A stretch of DNA of 57,979 bases from an uncultured Chloroflexales bacterium (GCA_937902315.1 CALGUG010000001.1:1-57979), one strand, 5' to 3'; counted from the first letter of the stretch, positions 34,479 to 43,437 are shown. The notes: generated by a model from the sequence alone, not told the origin. Program-made: numbers and translations.

Positions 34479-35114
34479 TCACAGGCGTTTGAGCATTAAA
34501 AAACAGGGCCAGCGGATCGGTTTTGTCCAGAGTGGCGATTGCCAAATATCTTGGTAGCCAGCGCGTTGATACAAGCGCCGGGCCGGGGTATTTTCGGCCA
34601 GCACCTCAAGATAGATCTCAGGAAAGCCCAAGCGCTGCGCCTCTTCTTCGATCATGGCTAAACCCGCCCGTCCGTAACCTTTTCCACGCTGCCGATTATC
34701 GATCACAAAGCTGTGCAACAAGACCGCTTGCTCGGGCGTGGGGCGCGGACCAGTACACATCTGGCGCAGAATCGCGCTAAACAAAAGCAATGCCGGACCA
34801 ACTCCCAACAGTTGAAACGCTTTAGAGACCGTTCCCTTCGGGGCGCGTTCGTAATACGGCCCATTGGGCGGCTCGAGAGCTGCAGTGCCGACCAGCTCAC
34901 CCTCGGCGTTACACAACACATAGCGATTACGCAAACCCTGTAGATCACGAGCTTCGAGTGTAAAATGTATCAACTCTGCTTGCTTCTCGCGCGAGCCCAT
35001 CAAAATAGACGGCAATTCAGCTTCGTAAAGCTGCACTAACAGCTCCGCGATCCGGCGCAGATCCGAGGCTTCAGCTGGTCGTATGGTCAACTCGGTCGAG
35101 AAAACACCTGCCAT
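34479..35114 (-). CDS. GNAT-family N-acetyltransferase
   Basis: A 211-residue acetyltransferase. The N-terminal TIRPAEASDLRRIAELLVQLY is the typical GNAT start, and the CoA loop is RQRGKGYGRAGL (about 139-150), followed by EIYLEVLAENTPARRLYQRAGY. An insert of about 30 residues (about 90-125, FQLLGVGPALLLFSAILRQM) between the usual strands is hydrophobic, larger than in most GNATs. The substrate cannot be told. ATG at 35114 with AGAGGA upstream. Same strand as its neighbours but with gaps of about 85-105 bp. Confidence 0.82.
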   Translation of the reverse strand: MAGVFSTELTIRPAEASDLRRIAELLVQLYEAELPSILMGSREKQAELIHFTLEARDLQGLRNRYVLCNAEGELVGTAALEPPNGPYYERAPKGTVSKAFQLLGVGPALLLFSAILRQMCTGPRPTPEQAVLLHSFVIDNRQRGKGYGRAGLAMIEEEAQRLGFPEIYLEVLAENTPARRLYQRAGYQDIWQSPLWTKPIRWPCFLMLKRL

Positions 35115-35199
35115 TCTTTATCCTCTTTCCCACTGAAGTCGCTCTAAGATTGTGACGATAGTCGCAGATCAGCTACGCTTACAGCTAATGCTATTTTGC

Positions 35200-35751
35200 T
35201 CAGCGTTTACTGCCAAACATTTGACGCCTGAGACGCTTCCCTTCTGTACTGATATGATCGGCGATGGTGTGAACTAAATCGCTTATTACAACGCCAAAAC
35301 CAATTAAAGCCGAGGTGCGAGGATGATCGAAAATGACGCTCTGCAACCAATTTACAAAACGTATGTGGTAAGAAGGGTTATTGATGCCGATAAGAACTAG
35401 CGCGCCGCTCAAGGCCCACAACAGCCCTATCAGCATAATCGCCAAATAGATCAAACGCAACAGGCCCGAAAGCCCACTATGCGACCAGATCGCGCGGTGG
35501 GGCACCACAACCGTATAAGGCCGCCAGATAATCCGCAACGGCCCCCAGCGCTTGTCGATCGCCGAGTCTGTGTCGAGATCGGGGCTGAGAAAGTAGGTTC
35601 CAAACAGATGAGCTGCTGTCAAGATTGCGCCATCGCGCAAGGCTTCCTCAATGCCCAAGGAGCCATACCGTTGGAGGAGGATCGAGCTGGCTGGAAAGAG
35701 GATGAGCGCTGTAATACCACCGATCTTATCGTGTGTTTGAGCTAAAGGCAT
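35200..35751 (-). CDS. DUF2227 metal-binding membrane protein
   Basis: A 183-residue protein with about four hydrophobic segments. It starts MPLAQTHDKIGG, the family opening with an early His-Asp; FLSPDLDTDSAIDKRWGPLR and VPHRAIWSHSGLSGLL supply more conserved Asp/His residues, and the C-terminal DLVHTIADHIS closes the metal-site pattern. These features match DUF2227 'putative metal-binding proteins', which resemble the YdjM-like membrane phosphatase/hydrolase group. Function unknown. Confidence 0.78.
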   Translation of the reverse strand: MPLAQTHDKIGGITALILFPASSILLQRYGSLGIEEALRDGAILTAAHLFGTYFLSPDLDTDSAIDKRWGPLRIIWRPYTVVVPHRAIWSHSGLSGLLRLIYLAIMLIGLLWALSGALVLIGINNPSYHIRFVNWLQSVIFDHPRTSALIGFGVVISDLVHTIADHISTEGKRLRRQMFGSKR

Positions 35752-35983
35752 AAGGTCTCATATCTATGCATAAGGAAAATCAGCAGCTAGACTTTCCTAA
35801 AGGCCGACTCAAGCTGAAGTAGTTATTGTGTTAACATTATCTTCAGAAATAATTCGCCTCTATCATAGCACAGTTGGGCTAGTACACATGTCGCCTAACA
35901 GCCCAAACGCAGTCATACACCTCGCCTATTTAATGCCTTCACAGCGCTGGCGGCGAGCTCTCTCCCTTCCATACGGTCTTAAC

Positions 35984-36001
35984 CGCGTCCGCCTACGGCT
36001 A
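35984..36001 (-). repeat. R1 core repeat
   Basis: Flank GGCGGCGAGCTCTCTCCCTT at 35951 matches the complementary strand of the 33945 copy. The gap 35752-36210 holds this copy and the MscL terminator; nothing else is supported. Confidence 0.8.
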
Positions 36002-36089
36002 CCAACATCCCGCCCTCCCAAACGAGTGCTATCTGTATGCCGAGCGCCCCGCCCAAAACCCAACGTTCAAACTGTGCTCGCATAAAACA

Positions 36090-36122
36090 CAAAAGAGATC
36101 TCGTTGTGCAAACGAGATCTCT
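36090..36122 (-). terminator. Terminator of mscL
   Basis: Stem AGAGATCTCGTT / AACGAGATCTCT with 5-nt loop, followed on the minus strand by TTTGTGTTTTATG. About 90 nt past the stop. Confidence 0.7.
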
Positions 36123-36210
36123 TCCAAACCGCATAGCAGTTAGCAGAGCAAACAAAGCTCATAGACGACGCAAACCGCTATAGAGCGTTAGCGATTGAAA
36201 CGACGCTCTG

Positions 36211-36615
36211 CTATTTCGTTTTAAGCGGAGTCACCTCAGCGGTGCAGTAGGCGCAGCGCTTAGCCGCCAAAGGAATATTGCTCAGACACTCGGGGCATTC
36301 GCGCGTCGTGACTTCCTCTTCCTTCTTAGGAGCCATACGCTCCATCACACGGTTCATGGGCAATACGAAGGCAAAATAGATGATTGCCGCTGTGATAATA
36401 AACGAAATGATCGCATTCAACAGATTGCCGACTTTTAACGGCCCGATCATCACAGCAGAAAAATCGGGTTGGCCGCCGATAGCCGTAATCAAAGGCGTAA
36501 TGATGTCATCGGCAAACGACGAGATAATGTTTCCGAAAGCCGCACCGATAATAACGGCAACCGCCAGATCCACCACATTCCCGCGAAGCAAGAAATCTCG
36601 AAAGCCCTTCAACAT
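36211..36615 (-). CDS. mscL: Large-conductance mechanosensitive channel with zinc-ribbon tail
   Basis: A 134-residue MscL. FRDFLLRGNVVDLAVAVIIG is the conserved N-terminal helix and first TM; FGNIISSFADDIITPLI forms the pore constriction/periplasmic entry, and AIISFIITAAIIYFAFVLP is TM2. The C-terminal tail after the usual bundle holds a four-Cys ribbon, CPECLSNIPLAAKRCAYC, also seen in some actinobacterial and Chloroflexota MscL. The channel opens on membrane tension at hypo-osmotic shock. ATG with GAGGAG eight bases upstream; monocistronic. Confidence 0.95.
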   Translation of the reverse strand: MLKGFRDFLLRGNVVDLAVAVIIGAAFGNIISSFADDIITPLITAIGGQPDFSAVMIGPLKVGNLLNAIISFIITAAIIYFAFVLPMNRVMERMAPKKEEEVTTRECPECLSNIPLAAKRCAYCTAEVTPLKTK

Positions 36616-36917
36616 ACGTCTAACTCCTCACAGTAAGGTATCTTCTTCCAGCGAAGATCACTTGCTTTCTCTGAAAGCAGATATTCTTGTTTCCAGAATC
36701 GTACAGCTCCTAGGACGAGATTGCAAGTTGCTAGCGAATCGCTCTGCTACTTACCTTGGCATAGCGCTTCGGCCAAGCCATAGCGTGCCTACCTACACCG
36801 ATCGGACAGGTGCGAAAACAGCAAACTTGTGCGTGTTCGCTGCATCAAAACCGTTCTTTTGAACGTCATACACCTAAATGCCCAATCGAGTACCGGTGTT
36901 AGCAAGGTGAAAAAACC
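36616..36917. other. Divergent intergenic region
   Basis: Gap of 302 bp between mscL and the VWA gene. I see no repeat core, no convincing promoter box and no additional frame. Confidence 0.35.
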
Positions 36918-38312
36918 ATGCGAAGAGTAGCAGTCCTTGTATGTATCGTTCTATTAGTGCTATTGGTTACGGCTGGCGGATCGTTCTTCTTGCAGCGCAA
37001 CATCGCGCAAACCGAACAGCTCAGCCAAGCGGGCGTTCAAATCACCCAAGTCGATAGCAGCAACTATCCCGAAGTGACACTCTATATCAGAGCCGAGTCG
37101 CAAGATGGTCAGGCGCTCACTACCCTTCCTCAAGAAGCCTTTGAGGTTATCGAGGATGGGACTCCCGTCGAAATCAGCGCTTTTCAGACTCCCGGAGCAA
37201 CCACAATCAGCACAGTCTTATTGATCGACTGTTCAAACAGTATGGAAAACGACAACAAGATCGAAGGCGCGCGCGAAGCTGCAGCAAGCTATGTCGATCT
37301 CATGCGTCCCAACGACCAAACCGCGATCGTAACCTTCTGCGAAACTGTCGAGCAAGTGCAAGACTTCACCTCAGAGCGAGCGGAACTTCACGATGCGATC
37401 AACAGCATTTACCCCGATGGGCCAACACCGCTCTACGACGGTCTAGTCCACTCGCTTACGATCTTAGCAGACCAACCGGGTCGACGCGCACTTATTTTAC
37501 TGAGCGATGGCAAAGATTGTTACTACAGTCCCTGTATCAATAGTCCGGGCAGCCGAGCGACCGTTAATCAAGTGATCGATATAGCCCGAGCGTACAACCT
37601 CGATATTCAGGCGATCGGTCTGGGCGATCGGTATGACCCGCTCTTCGACGAAAAGACCTTACAGCGGCTCGCCAACGAGACGGGCGGCAACTACTTCTAT
37701 GCACCCAAAGCAAGCGAACTGGCTGACCTCTACACCAAGTTAGGCGGATCGCTCCAGCAAGAATACGCCATCACCTATGTTAGCCCGCGCCCCTTCTACG
37801 ACGGCACGCGCCGCGATATCGACGTGCACGTCAATGGCAATAGTCTGAGCGCAGGTTATATGGAGCAGCACCTTATCAATGTGCAATCTAACCCCTACTT
37901 GGCAGTGGCCTTTCTAGTGCCCTTGCTGGGCGCGCTGTTAGCTCCAAGCCTGCTGCGCCGACGTCAAGCAGGCACAAACCCCAATCCGGTGCCTCCAATC
38001 ACCATTATTACGCCAGAACCGCAGCCTATAGCACAAACGGGCCAGACACTGCTAGCCGAGACAGCTTCAGCACAAGTTGTGCCAGTAGCAAGCCAAACCG
38101 CTCCCCAAGCGGCAGTACGCCACTGTACATCCTGCGGTTCAAGCTTACGGGCCACGGCACGCTTCTGCCCCTCCTGCGGAAGCGAACAGCCGCTTCTACA
38201 AGCCACACAGCGCGTTTTCTGTGATCAATGCGGGCGACCCATGCCAGCCAACGCCAAGTTCTGTAGTGCTTGCGGCGCTGCTGCCCTTCAGCGAAAAGGA
38301 GATCACTTATGA
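36918..38312 (+). CDS. VWA-domain membrane protein with two zinc ribbons
   Basis: A 464-residue protein. An N-terminal TM anchor (about 4-25) is followed by a beta-rich leader and a von Willebrand A domain (about 95-290) with an intact MIDAS: DCSNS (108-112), a Thr in TPLYDG and DGKDC. A second TM (about 333-350) then puts two C-terminal zinc ribbons in the cytoplasm: CTSCGSSLRATARFCPSCG and CDQCGRPMPANAKFCSACG. ATG with AAGGTG upstream. Its stop overlaps the start of the FHA gene by 4 bp (ATGA), so the pair is translationally coupled. Role unknown. Confidence 0.88.
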   Translation: MRRVAVLVCIVLLVLLVTAGGSFFLQRNIAQTEQLSQAGVQITQVDSSNYPEVTLYIRAESQDGQALTTLPQEAFEVIEDGTPVEISAFQTPGATTISTVLLIDCSNSMENDNKIEGAREAAASYVDLMRPNDQTAIVTFCETVEQVQDFTSERAELHDAINSIYPDGPTPLYDGLVHSLTILADQPGRRALILLSDGKDCYYSPCINSPGSRATVNQVIDIARAYNLDIQAIGLGDRYDPLFDEKTLQRLANETGGNYFYAPKASELADLYTKLGGSLQQEYAITYVSPRPFYDGTRRDIDVHVNGNSLSAGYMEQHLINVQSNPYLAVAFLVPLLGALLAPSLLRRRQAGTNPNPVPPITIITPEPQPIAQTGQTLLAETASAQVVPVASQTAPQAAVRHCTSCGSSLRATARFCPSCGSEQPLLQATQRVFCDQCGRPMPANAKFCSACGAAALQRKGDHL

Positions 38313-39181
38313 CAAAGCGACTGCAAATCTACTATAGCGCCCTGCTCGGCGCGATCGGCGGCGTCTTGGGATGGTGGCTGATGGGCAGTTTCGACACCCA
38401 AACATGGAACGTACTGCTGTCGAATCCCTTTGTAGGCGCTGGTCTCGGCCTCTGTATCGGTGGATGCGTTGCCGCCAGCGACGGCGCAATGATCAAGGGT
38501 GTGGCGAGCCGTGCCATGCGCGACGGCCTGATCGGAGCCATCGGCGGCGCGCTAGCTGGCCTTATCGGCCTATTAATCGGTGGCATCGCCTTCCTCAGCT
38601 TTGGTGGCGGTTTCCTCGGGCGTAGCGTCGGCTGGCTGCTACTGGGGGTCTTGATCGGAGCCAGTGATCTCTTGGTGAGCCGCAGCCCACGGCGTGCACT
38701 CTACGGGGCGATCGGTGGCCTGATCGGTGGTCTGATCGGCGGCCTGATCTACGAAGGGCTGACTCAGCTCTTTCTGCAACAGAGCGGCAGCGCACAGGTG
38801 GTTGTAGGCGGGTTGGGCCTTATGATCTTGGGCGCGATGATCGGCGCCTTCATTCCTCTGACTCGCCAGATTCTGGCCGGAGGCGAGCTGCATGTACAGA
38901 CTGGTGCACAAGCCGGGCTCGTACGCGAGATCAGCGATAACGCTACCATTGGGCGCTACGATGGCAACGATCTCTATCTGCCCGATAGCGGCATCGACTG
39001 GCGTCACGCCCGCATTCAACGGGTCGCTTCGGGTTTTGAGCTCAGCGTATTGCCCGAAGCTAAACAGCCCGTCTGGGTCGGCCAGCAAGCTATTGAGCCA
39101 GGCAACAGTTACAACCTTAAACACGGCGATCAGATTCAGATCGGTGAAGCACTGGTGTTATTTAACGAACGCCGTGTCTAA
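38309..39181 (+). CDS. Glycine-zipper membrane protein with FHA domain
   Basis: A 290-residue protein. After the start (AAGGAGATC before ATG, overlapping the VWA stop) come about six glycine-rich TM helices (about 5-195), many as tandem GGLIGG or GAIGG zippers around GLIGGLIGGLIYEG. The last ~90 residues are an FHA domain: IGRYDGNDLYLPD and WRHARIQR, then HGDQIQIGEALVLF. The usual SxxH of FHA is DWRH here, so the phosphothreonine pocket is altered. It probably recruits or senses phosphoproteins at the membrane and partners the VWA protein. Confidence 0.85.
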   Translation: MTKRLQIYYSALLGAIGGVLGWWLMGSFDTQTWNVLLSNPFVGAGLGLCIGGCVAASDGAMIKGVASRAMRDGLIGAIGGALAGLIGLLIGGIAFLSFGGGFLGRSVGWLLLGVLIGASDLLVSRSPRRALYGAIGGLIGGLIGGLIYEGLTQLFLQQSGSAQVVVGGLGLMILGAMIGAFIPLTRQILAGGELHVQTGAQAGLVREISDNATIGRYDGNDLYLPDSGIDWRHARIQRVASGFELSVLPEAKQPVWVGQQAIEPGNSYNLKHGDQIQIGEALVLFNERRV

Positions 39182-39217
39182 AGGCCTAACTTGATCCACC
39201 ATTCGAAACATATTTCC

Positions 39218-39253
39218 AAGAGATTCCGCAAACACTTGCGGGATCTCTTTTTA
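39218..39253 (+). terminator. Terminator of the VWA-FHA operon
   Basis: AAGAGATTCCGCAA pairs with TTGCGGGATCTCTT (one mismatch), then TTTTTATAC. About 37 nt past the FHA stop. Confidence 0.85.
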
Positions 39254-39631
39254 TACTAAATGTACGGAAAGACTTGTACTTTTGTAATCTGGAAAACGAA
39301 AAATCGAGAGAAGAGTTGGGAGAGATATCGTGTTGAATGCAGGAATATATCGAAAGCATTTCAAGCTGACAAAAGATGAACATCTCAGCGTTTATGAAAC
39401 AAAACATAAGGTAAGCATAACAAGCAAACAAGCTTAAATTACTTATAAAATGTAATATTCAACTCCTTTACAAAAGCAGCTCTCTGCCAGCACAATAAGA
39501 TCACCTCCTAACAAGCCTTCTCCGTAACAGCTGCTACTTTCAAGCAACCAAATCCTTACCTTCAAAAAGAGCAGCAAGAGTATCAGAGTACAGTAATAAA
39601 CGGTATGGTATACATCATCTATGCGTGAGAG
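39254..39631. other. AT-rich intergenic region
   Basis: Contains no repeat core. A TATGGT/TATACA cluster near 39604-39615 could be the -10 of the STAS gene, without a clear -35. No coding frame is supported. Confidence 0.35.
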
Positions 39632-40798
39632 ATGCCCGCTATGTCTATTTTATTACCTGCTTGGAGCGCTGAATCTACAAGCCTTGATCCTCGATACAAA
39701 CAATTCGCACGTCTTAGCGTCGCCTTGATCATTATCTTGGTCGTTGGCGTAACGATATGGATCCCGATCGGGCTTAGTATCTTCTCCGACCCGTTCTCAG
39801 AACGCTTCGTATACTTGTCGGCTATTACGATCTATACCACCTGCGCTATCGCCTACGCTTGTTTATGGAAAAGACGGGTTCAAAGCGGTATTCTGATTCT
39901 GGCTAGCGGCATTACCATTGCCATCTCTTTGGTGCTCTGCATCACCGGCCTTATTCAAAGCGGAGCAGTACTGCTTGTTTATAGCCTGCCTATGATCGTG
40001 GTTGGCCTAACGTGGGGAGGCAGAGGGTTAAGCCTCTTTGGCCTAATCATCGTTCTGTTTGTGGCTGCTCTCACCTATGCTCATCAACTGCCAGAGATCG
40101 TTTGGCGCGACTCGCTCGATAGCCCCGCCGCTATTATGATGACCTTCGCCTTAGCGCTCTTTTTGATCAACAGCTTTCTCGATCAATTTCATCATAATTT
40201 GCGCAGCATGTTTCAGACAGTACGCCAACAAGAGACTCACCTGAACAAGCTGCGCGCTTCGCTCGAGACAATCGTCGAGGAGCGTACGGCGAGTTTAAGC
40301 TCGGCCCTCACCGACATGCAAGCGCGCGAGCAAGCCCTCAAGCAGACCGTAGACGAGCTTGAGCGCACCCAGCAGGCCGTCGAAGCGCTCAGCGCCCCGA
40401 TCCTGCCGATTCTGCCGCGTGTTTTAGTCCTCCCACTTATCGGAAATATCAGTCAAGAGCGCCTGAAACTGGTGAGACAAAGCGTCTTACGTGCCACCCA
40501 CCAACGTAGGGCGCGTTCGGTCATTCTCGATCTCACCGGCCTGACAGTGCTCGATAGCCAACTCGCACTCGGCTTGATCGAGACAAGTAAAGCCGCGCGG
40601 CTCTTAGGGGCACAAGTCGCTTTAGTAGGCATTCAGCCCGAGGTGGCCCAAACACTCACTGCGCTCCAAATTAACTTCGCCGATTTGCAGGTTTATAGCG
40701 ATCTTGCATCGGCGATCGAAAGCATGCTCTCACACTCAAAACAGCAATCAACAAACAAGCTTTTTCAAGATACATCCTCTTCCAACAAACAGGCCTGA
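39632..40798 (+). CDS. Membrane protein with coiled coil and RsbR-type STAS domain
   Basis: A 388-residue protein with about six N-terminal TM helices (about 25-190), a coiled coil (about 195-255) and a C-terminal STAS domain (about 260-375). The STAS resembles RsbR-type stressosome domains: ILPILPRVLVLPLIGNIS, VILDLTGLTVLDSQLALGLI and LLGAQVALVGIQPEVAQTL. Candidate phosphorylation residue is the Ser in VLDSQ. No kinase or phosphatase gene is adjacent; a PP2C is encoded at 4.4-6.8 kb. It is paralogous to the protein at 42062, sharing the SG-x-LLVYSLP and LSLFG TM motifs. Probably a membrane-anchored anti-sigma antagonist or receptor. Confidence 0.85.
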   Translation: MPAMSILLPAWSAESTSLDPRYKQFARLSVALIIILVVGVTIWIPIGLSIFSDPFSERFVYLSAITIYTTCAIAYACLWKRRVQSGILILASGITIAISLVLCITGLIQSGAVLLVYSLPMIVVGLTWGGRGLSLFGLIIVLFVAALTYAHQLPEIVWRDSLDSPAAIMMTFALALFLINSFLDQFHHNLRSMFQTVRQQETHLNKLRASLETIVEERTASLSSALTDMQAREQALKQTVDELERTQQAVEALSAPILPILPRVLVLPLIGNISQERLKLVRQSVLRATHQRRARSVILDLTGLTVLDSQLALGLIETSKAARLLGAQVALVGIQPEVAQTLTALQINFADLQVYSDLASAIESMLSHSKQQSTNKLFQDTSSSNKQA

Positions 40799-40814
40799 CC
40801 GAAATGGAGAAGTC

Positions 40815-41882
40815 ATGAACCAACGCCCCAGTCTGCTCGTTGGCAGCATGCCCTACGAAAACGAAGCAGTCTGTATGCAACAGGCACTAGAATATTTAAG
40901 CAGCTCGCTCGTCTGCTTACCCGATGGAGAGATCAGCAACAAAGCCAGTTACGCTTCTAACGGCAAACGCAACGATTGGTCGGCTACAGCGATCGAAAAG
41001 TTATCGGCCGATCCAAGTTACTGGCAGGTTGATGCGCACCCACGCCAAAAAGTAGCCAGCTCTCTGAGCAATACATCCAGCCAATTCCTAGCTAGTCCCT
41101 ACCATTCGCCGCATGAAATCGTCGCCAACTCGGCGTTTGAGTTCGATACCTATTTTCAAACGAGTTTCCCGATCTTTTTAAAGCTGCGTCAGCGCTATCA
41201 ACGCCCCGACCTTAGCTTTCAAGTTAGCGTGCCCACCGGTTTTGCGATCGGGTTGAGCATGGCCAACAAGCACGAATGGCTGCGCTATACCAAACTCTTT
41301 AACCAAGCGATCGCCCATAAAGTCAATGCGATCTATCGCGCAGCGGGCCAAGACGTGCTCTTTCAGATCAAAGTGCCGACCGAACTCTACGCAGCCTATC
41401 TGCTGCCCTCATGGCTGATCTGCGAACCGCTCCGCCCGATTATCGATCTGCTTGAGCTGATCGAGCCCGGCGCTCGCATCGGTATTCATCTCTGCATCGG
41501 CGATTTTCACACCAAAGCGCTTAGCTGGACAAAAGGCATTCAAAAGATGGTCGATTTCAGCAACTGGCTGGTTGCCAGTTGGCCGATTCAACACCAGCTA
41601 GAGTACATTCATTTCCCGCTCGCCGAAGGCGATGCCGCACCAACCACCGATCAGGCTTTTTATAAACCTCTTGCTGAAGTCTATCTGCCAGCCCATACGC
41701 ACTTTTTTGCTGGCATTATCCATAAAAAGCAGAGCTTCGAGCAAGTTAAGATGATTATGGATATGATCGAAACGCTTCGCAAGGCGCGCATCGGGATCGC
41801 GAGCTCGTGTGGCTTAGGCTGTCATAGCCCAGAGATCGCTGACCAACTACTCGAACAGACGGCCCAGCTCGCGAGCGCATAA
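40815..41882 (+). CDS. MetE-like methyltransferase-fold protein
   Basis: A 355-residue TIM-barrel protein of the UROD/MetE-like superfamily. CLPDGEIS near the start and PDLSFQVSVPTGFAIGL match group motifs. Candidate zinc ligands are H225 and C227 (GIHLCIGDF) and C332 (SSCGLGCHS), in the positions of MetE's HxC and DCGL Cys. Length is far below MetE (about 750), with no N-terminal folate domain; it may accept methyl groups from another donor or be a regulator-linked enzyme. ATG at 40815 has GGAGAAG upstream, 16 bp after the STAS gene. Substrate unknown. Confidence 0.7.
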   Translation: MNQRPSLLVGSMPYENEAVCMQQALEYLSSSLVCLPDGEISNKASYASNGKRNDWSATAIEKLSADPSYWQVDAHPRQKVASSLSNTSSQFLASPYHSPHEIVANSAFEFDTYFQTSFPIFLKLRQRYQRPDLSFQVSVPTGFAIGLSMANKHEWLRYTKLFNQAIAHKVNAIYRAAGQDVLFQIKVPTELYAAYLLPSWLICEPLRPIIDLLELIEPGARIGIHLCIGDFHTKALSWTKGIQKMVDFSNWLVASWPIQHQLEYIHFPLAEGDAAPTTDQAFYKPLAEVYLPAHTHFFAGIIHKKQSFEQVKMIMDMIETLRKARIGIASSCGLGCHSPEIADQLLEQTAQLASA

Positions 41883-41936
41883 CGCTTGTCTAGCACACAA
41901 GACCGCTGATAAACACGAACGCTCTAAGGCTTCTTA

Positions 41937-42056
41937 TTCCAAATCCGGTAGATCACTTACTTTTTTTGGCCTTCGGCAGAGTGGAACTTGACTATTTTGT
42001 TGTGTGACATTTCGCGCTGTCGCGCGAAATGTCACACAAGCTCTTTCCTTAGCGAA
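41937..42056 (+). repeat. R2 element with perfect hairpin
   Basis: Begins TTCCAAATCCGGTAGATCAC, contains TTTTTTGGCCTTCGGCAGAG, and ends in a hairpin at 42000-42039: 18-bp arms TTGTGTGACATTTCGCGC and its complement with loop TGTC, then CTCTTTCC. It lies just upstream of the second STAS gene. Confidence 0.85.
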
Positions 42057-42061
42057 TACTT

Positions 42062-43195
42062 ATGAACAAATTGATCAGCACAATTCTTGAGCCTTGGGAC
42101 GGCAACATCTCGTTCGACGATCCTGGCAATCGTGAGATCGGTCGATTATGCATCACGCTTTTGATAAGCATCGCAGCGGGCACGTTAATCTGGCTACCAG
42201 CCACATTTTTCGTGTTCGAGAGCAGGCTTGGAATTTTCTATGCGAACCTCCCTTCTGTACTCTTCTGGCTTACTTCGCTTGTGGCCTATTGGCTCATCAC
42301 AAAAGGCAAGGTGCTTCAAGGAGCAATCTTAATCGCTTCAAGCATTTTCTGTGGCATAACGCTCGTCTTGATCGCTACAGGGGTGACGCGAAGTGGAGGT
42401 TTGCTGTTCGTCTACTCGCTGCCACTAACCATTATGGGTATCGTTTGGGGACGCAAAGGTCTAATGCTCTTCGGAGGAGCAAGTATGCTTACGGTCGGTA
42501 TATTAGCTCTTCTCGAGTATACCGATAGCTTTTCAAGTACCATGTCGCTTGAAGAACCCAGCGAAATTTTTCTTACCTTTCTCCTTCCATTCCTACTCCT
42601 CTTTCTTATTCTTGAACGCAGCCACACCAGCGCTAGAAGAGCGCTGCTTGCTGGCATCGAACGTAGCAAACATCTAGCCGAAATCCAAGAGTCGCTTGAT
42701 AAGCAGATCATAGAGCGCAGTCAGCATTTAGAGAGCACTCTGGCGCGTGTGCACGAGCAGGAGCAGGAGCTCCAAGAGCGCCTTCAAGAGCTCGAACACG
42801 CGCGCAAAGACTTGCAAGAGCGCAGCCCGATTTTGCCGGTTATGCCTGGTCTCTTAGTTGTGCCCCTCGTCGGTGAGCTGAGCGCTGCGCGCGCCCAACA
42901 ACTTCACCAACAAGTGCTGCAGCGCTGTCACCAAGAGCGCGCCCAGATAGCGATCTTCGACCTGACCGGTCTGGCGAGCCTCGATCAGGCAGCATGCCAG
43001 GCTCTGCGCGAACTGGCGCTTGCGATCCAGATGATCGGAGCACGTTTTGCCATGGCGGGCCTACGCGCCGATATCGTCGACACGCTGATCGCCAACGATA
43101 TCGATCGCCAAAACATCGAAATCTACGCAAGCCTACAAGAAGCGCTTGCTAGCCACCTTCTCTCAGTGAGTTCTGCCAAATCCGCTAAAAAATAA
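42062..43195 (+). CDS. Membrane protein with coiled coil and RsbR-type STAS domain (paralogue)
   Basis: A 377-residue paralogue of the 39632 protein: about six TM helices (about 25-185), a Glu/Arg-rich coiled coil (about 195-255) and a STAS domain (about 258-368) with SPILPVMPGLLVVPLVGELS, IAIFDLTGLASLDQAACQAL and MIGARFAMAGLRADIVDTL. The phosphorylation-site Ser/Thr of the paralogue (LDSQ) is LDQA here, so this copy may not be phosphorylatable there. It lies 180 bp after the MetE-like gene with an R2 hairpin element in between. Likely acts together with its paralogue. Confidence 0.85.
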   Translation: MNKLISTILEPWDGNISFDDPGNREIGRLCITLLISIAAGTLIWLPATFFVFESRLGIFYANLPSVLFWLTSLVAYWLITKGKVLQGAILIASSIFCGITLVLIATGVTRSGGLLFVYSLPLTIMGIVWGRKGLMLFGGASMLTVGILALLEYTDSFSSTMSLEEPSEIFLTFLLPFLLLFLILERSHTSARRALLAGIERSKHLAEIQESLDKQIIERSQHLESTLARVHEQEQELQERLQELEHARKDLQERSPILPVMPGLLVVPLVGELSAARAQQLHQQVLQRCHQERAQIAIFDLTGLASLDQAACQALRELALAIQMIGARFAMAGLRADIVDTLIANDIDRQNIEIYASLQEALASHLLSVSSAKSAKK

Positions 43196-43273
43196 GTACT
43201 GGCGCGCAACAGCTTATACAACAAACAGAGTCGCGTTCCACTCGGGCATAGGTCACAAACACCAAGTAGTCAT

Positions 43274-43437
43274 ACGAAATCCGCCTTGTTGTATGTTGGG
43301 GTGGTCTCTCGGCACACAGCTACAACACCCTGCTTACGGGCGGGATGTTGGTAGCCGTAGGCGGACGCGCTAGCAAGCCTCTTTGGGGACGAGAGCAAGC
43401 CGCCAGAGTGCTGAAGTGATCAAACCAATTTGGTGTC
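43274..43437 (+). repeat. Composite R1 element
   Basis: Starts ATACGAAATCCGCCTT and ends CCAATTTGGTGT. Core at 43352-43369, followed by CTAGCAAGCCTCTTTGGGG. Same architecture as the element at 4026-4268 and the inverted one at 27634-27830. Confidence 0.8.
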
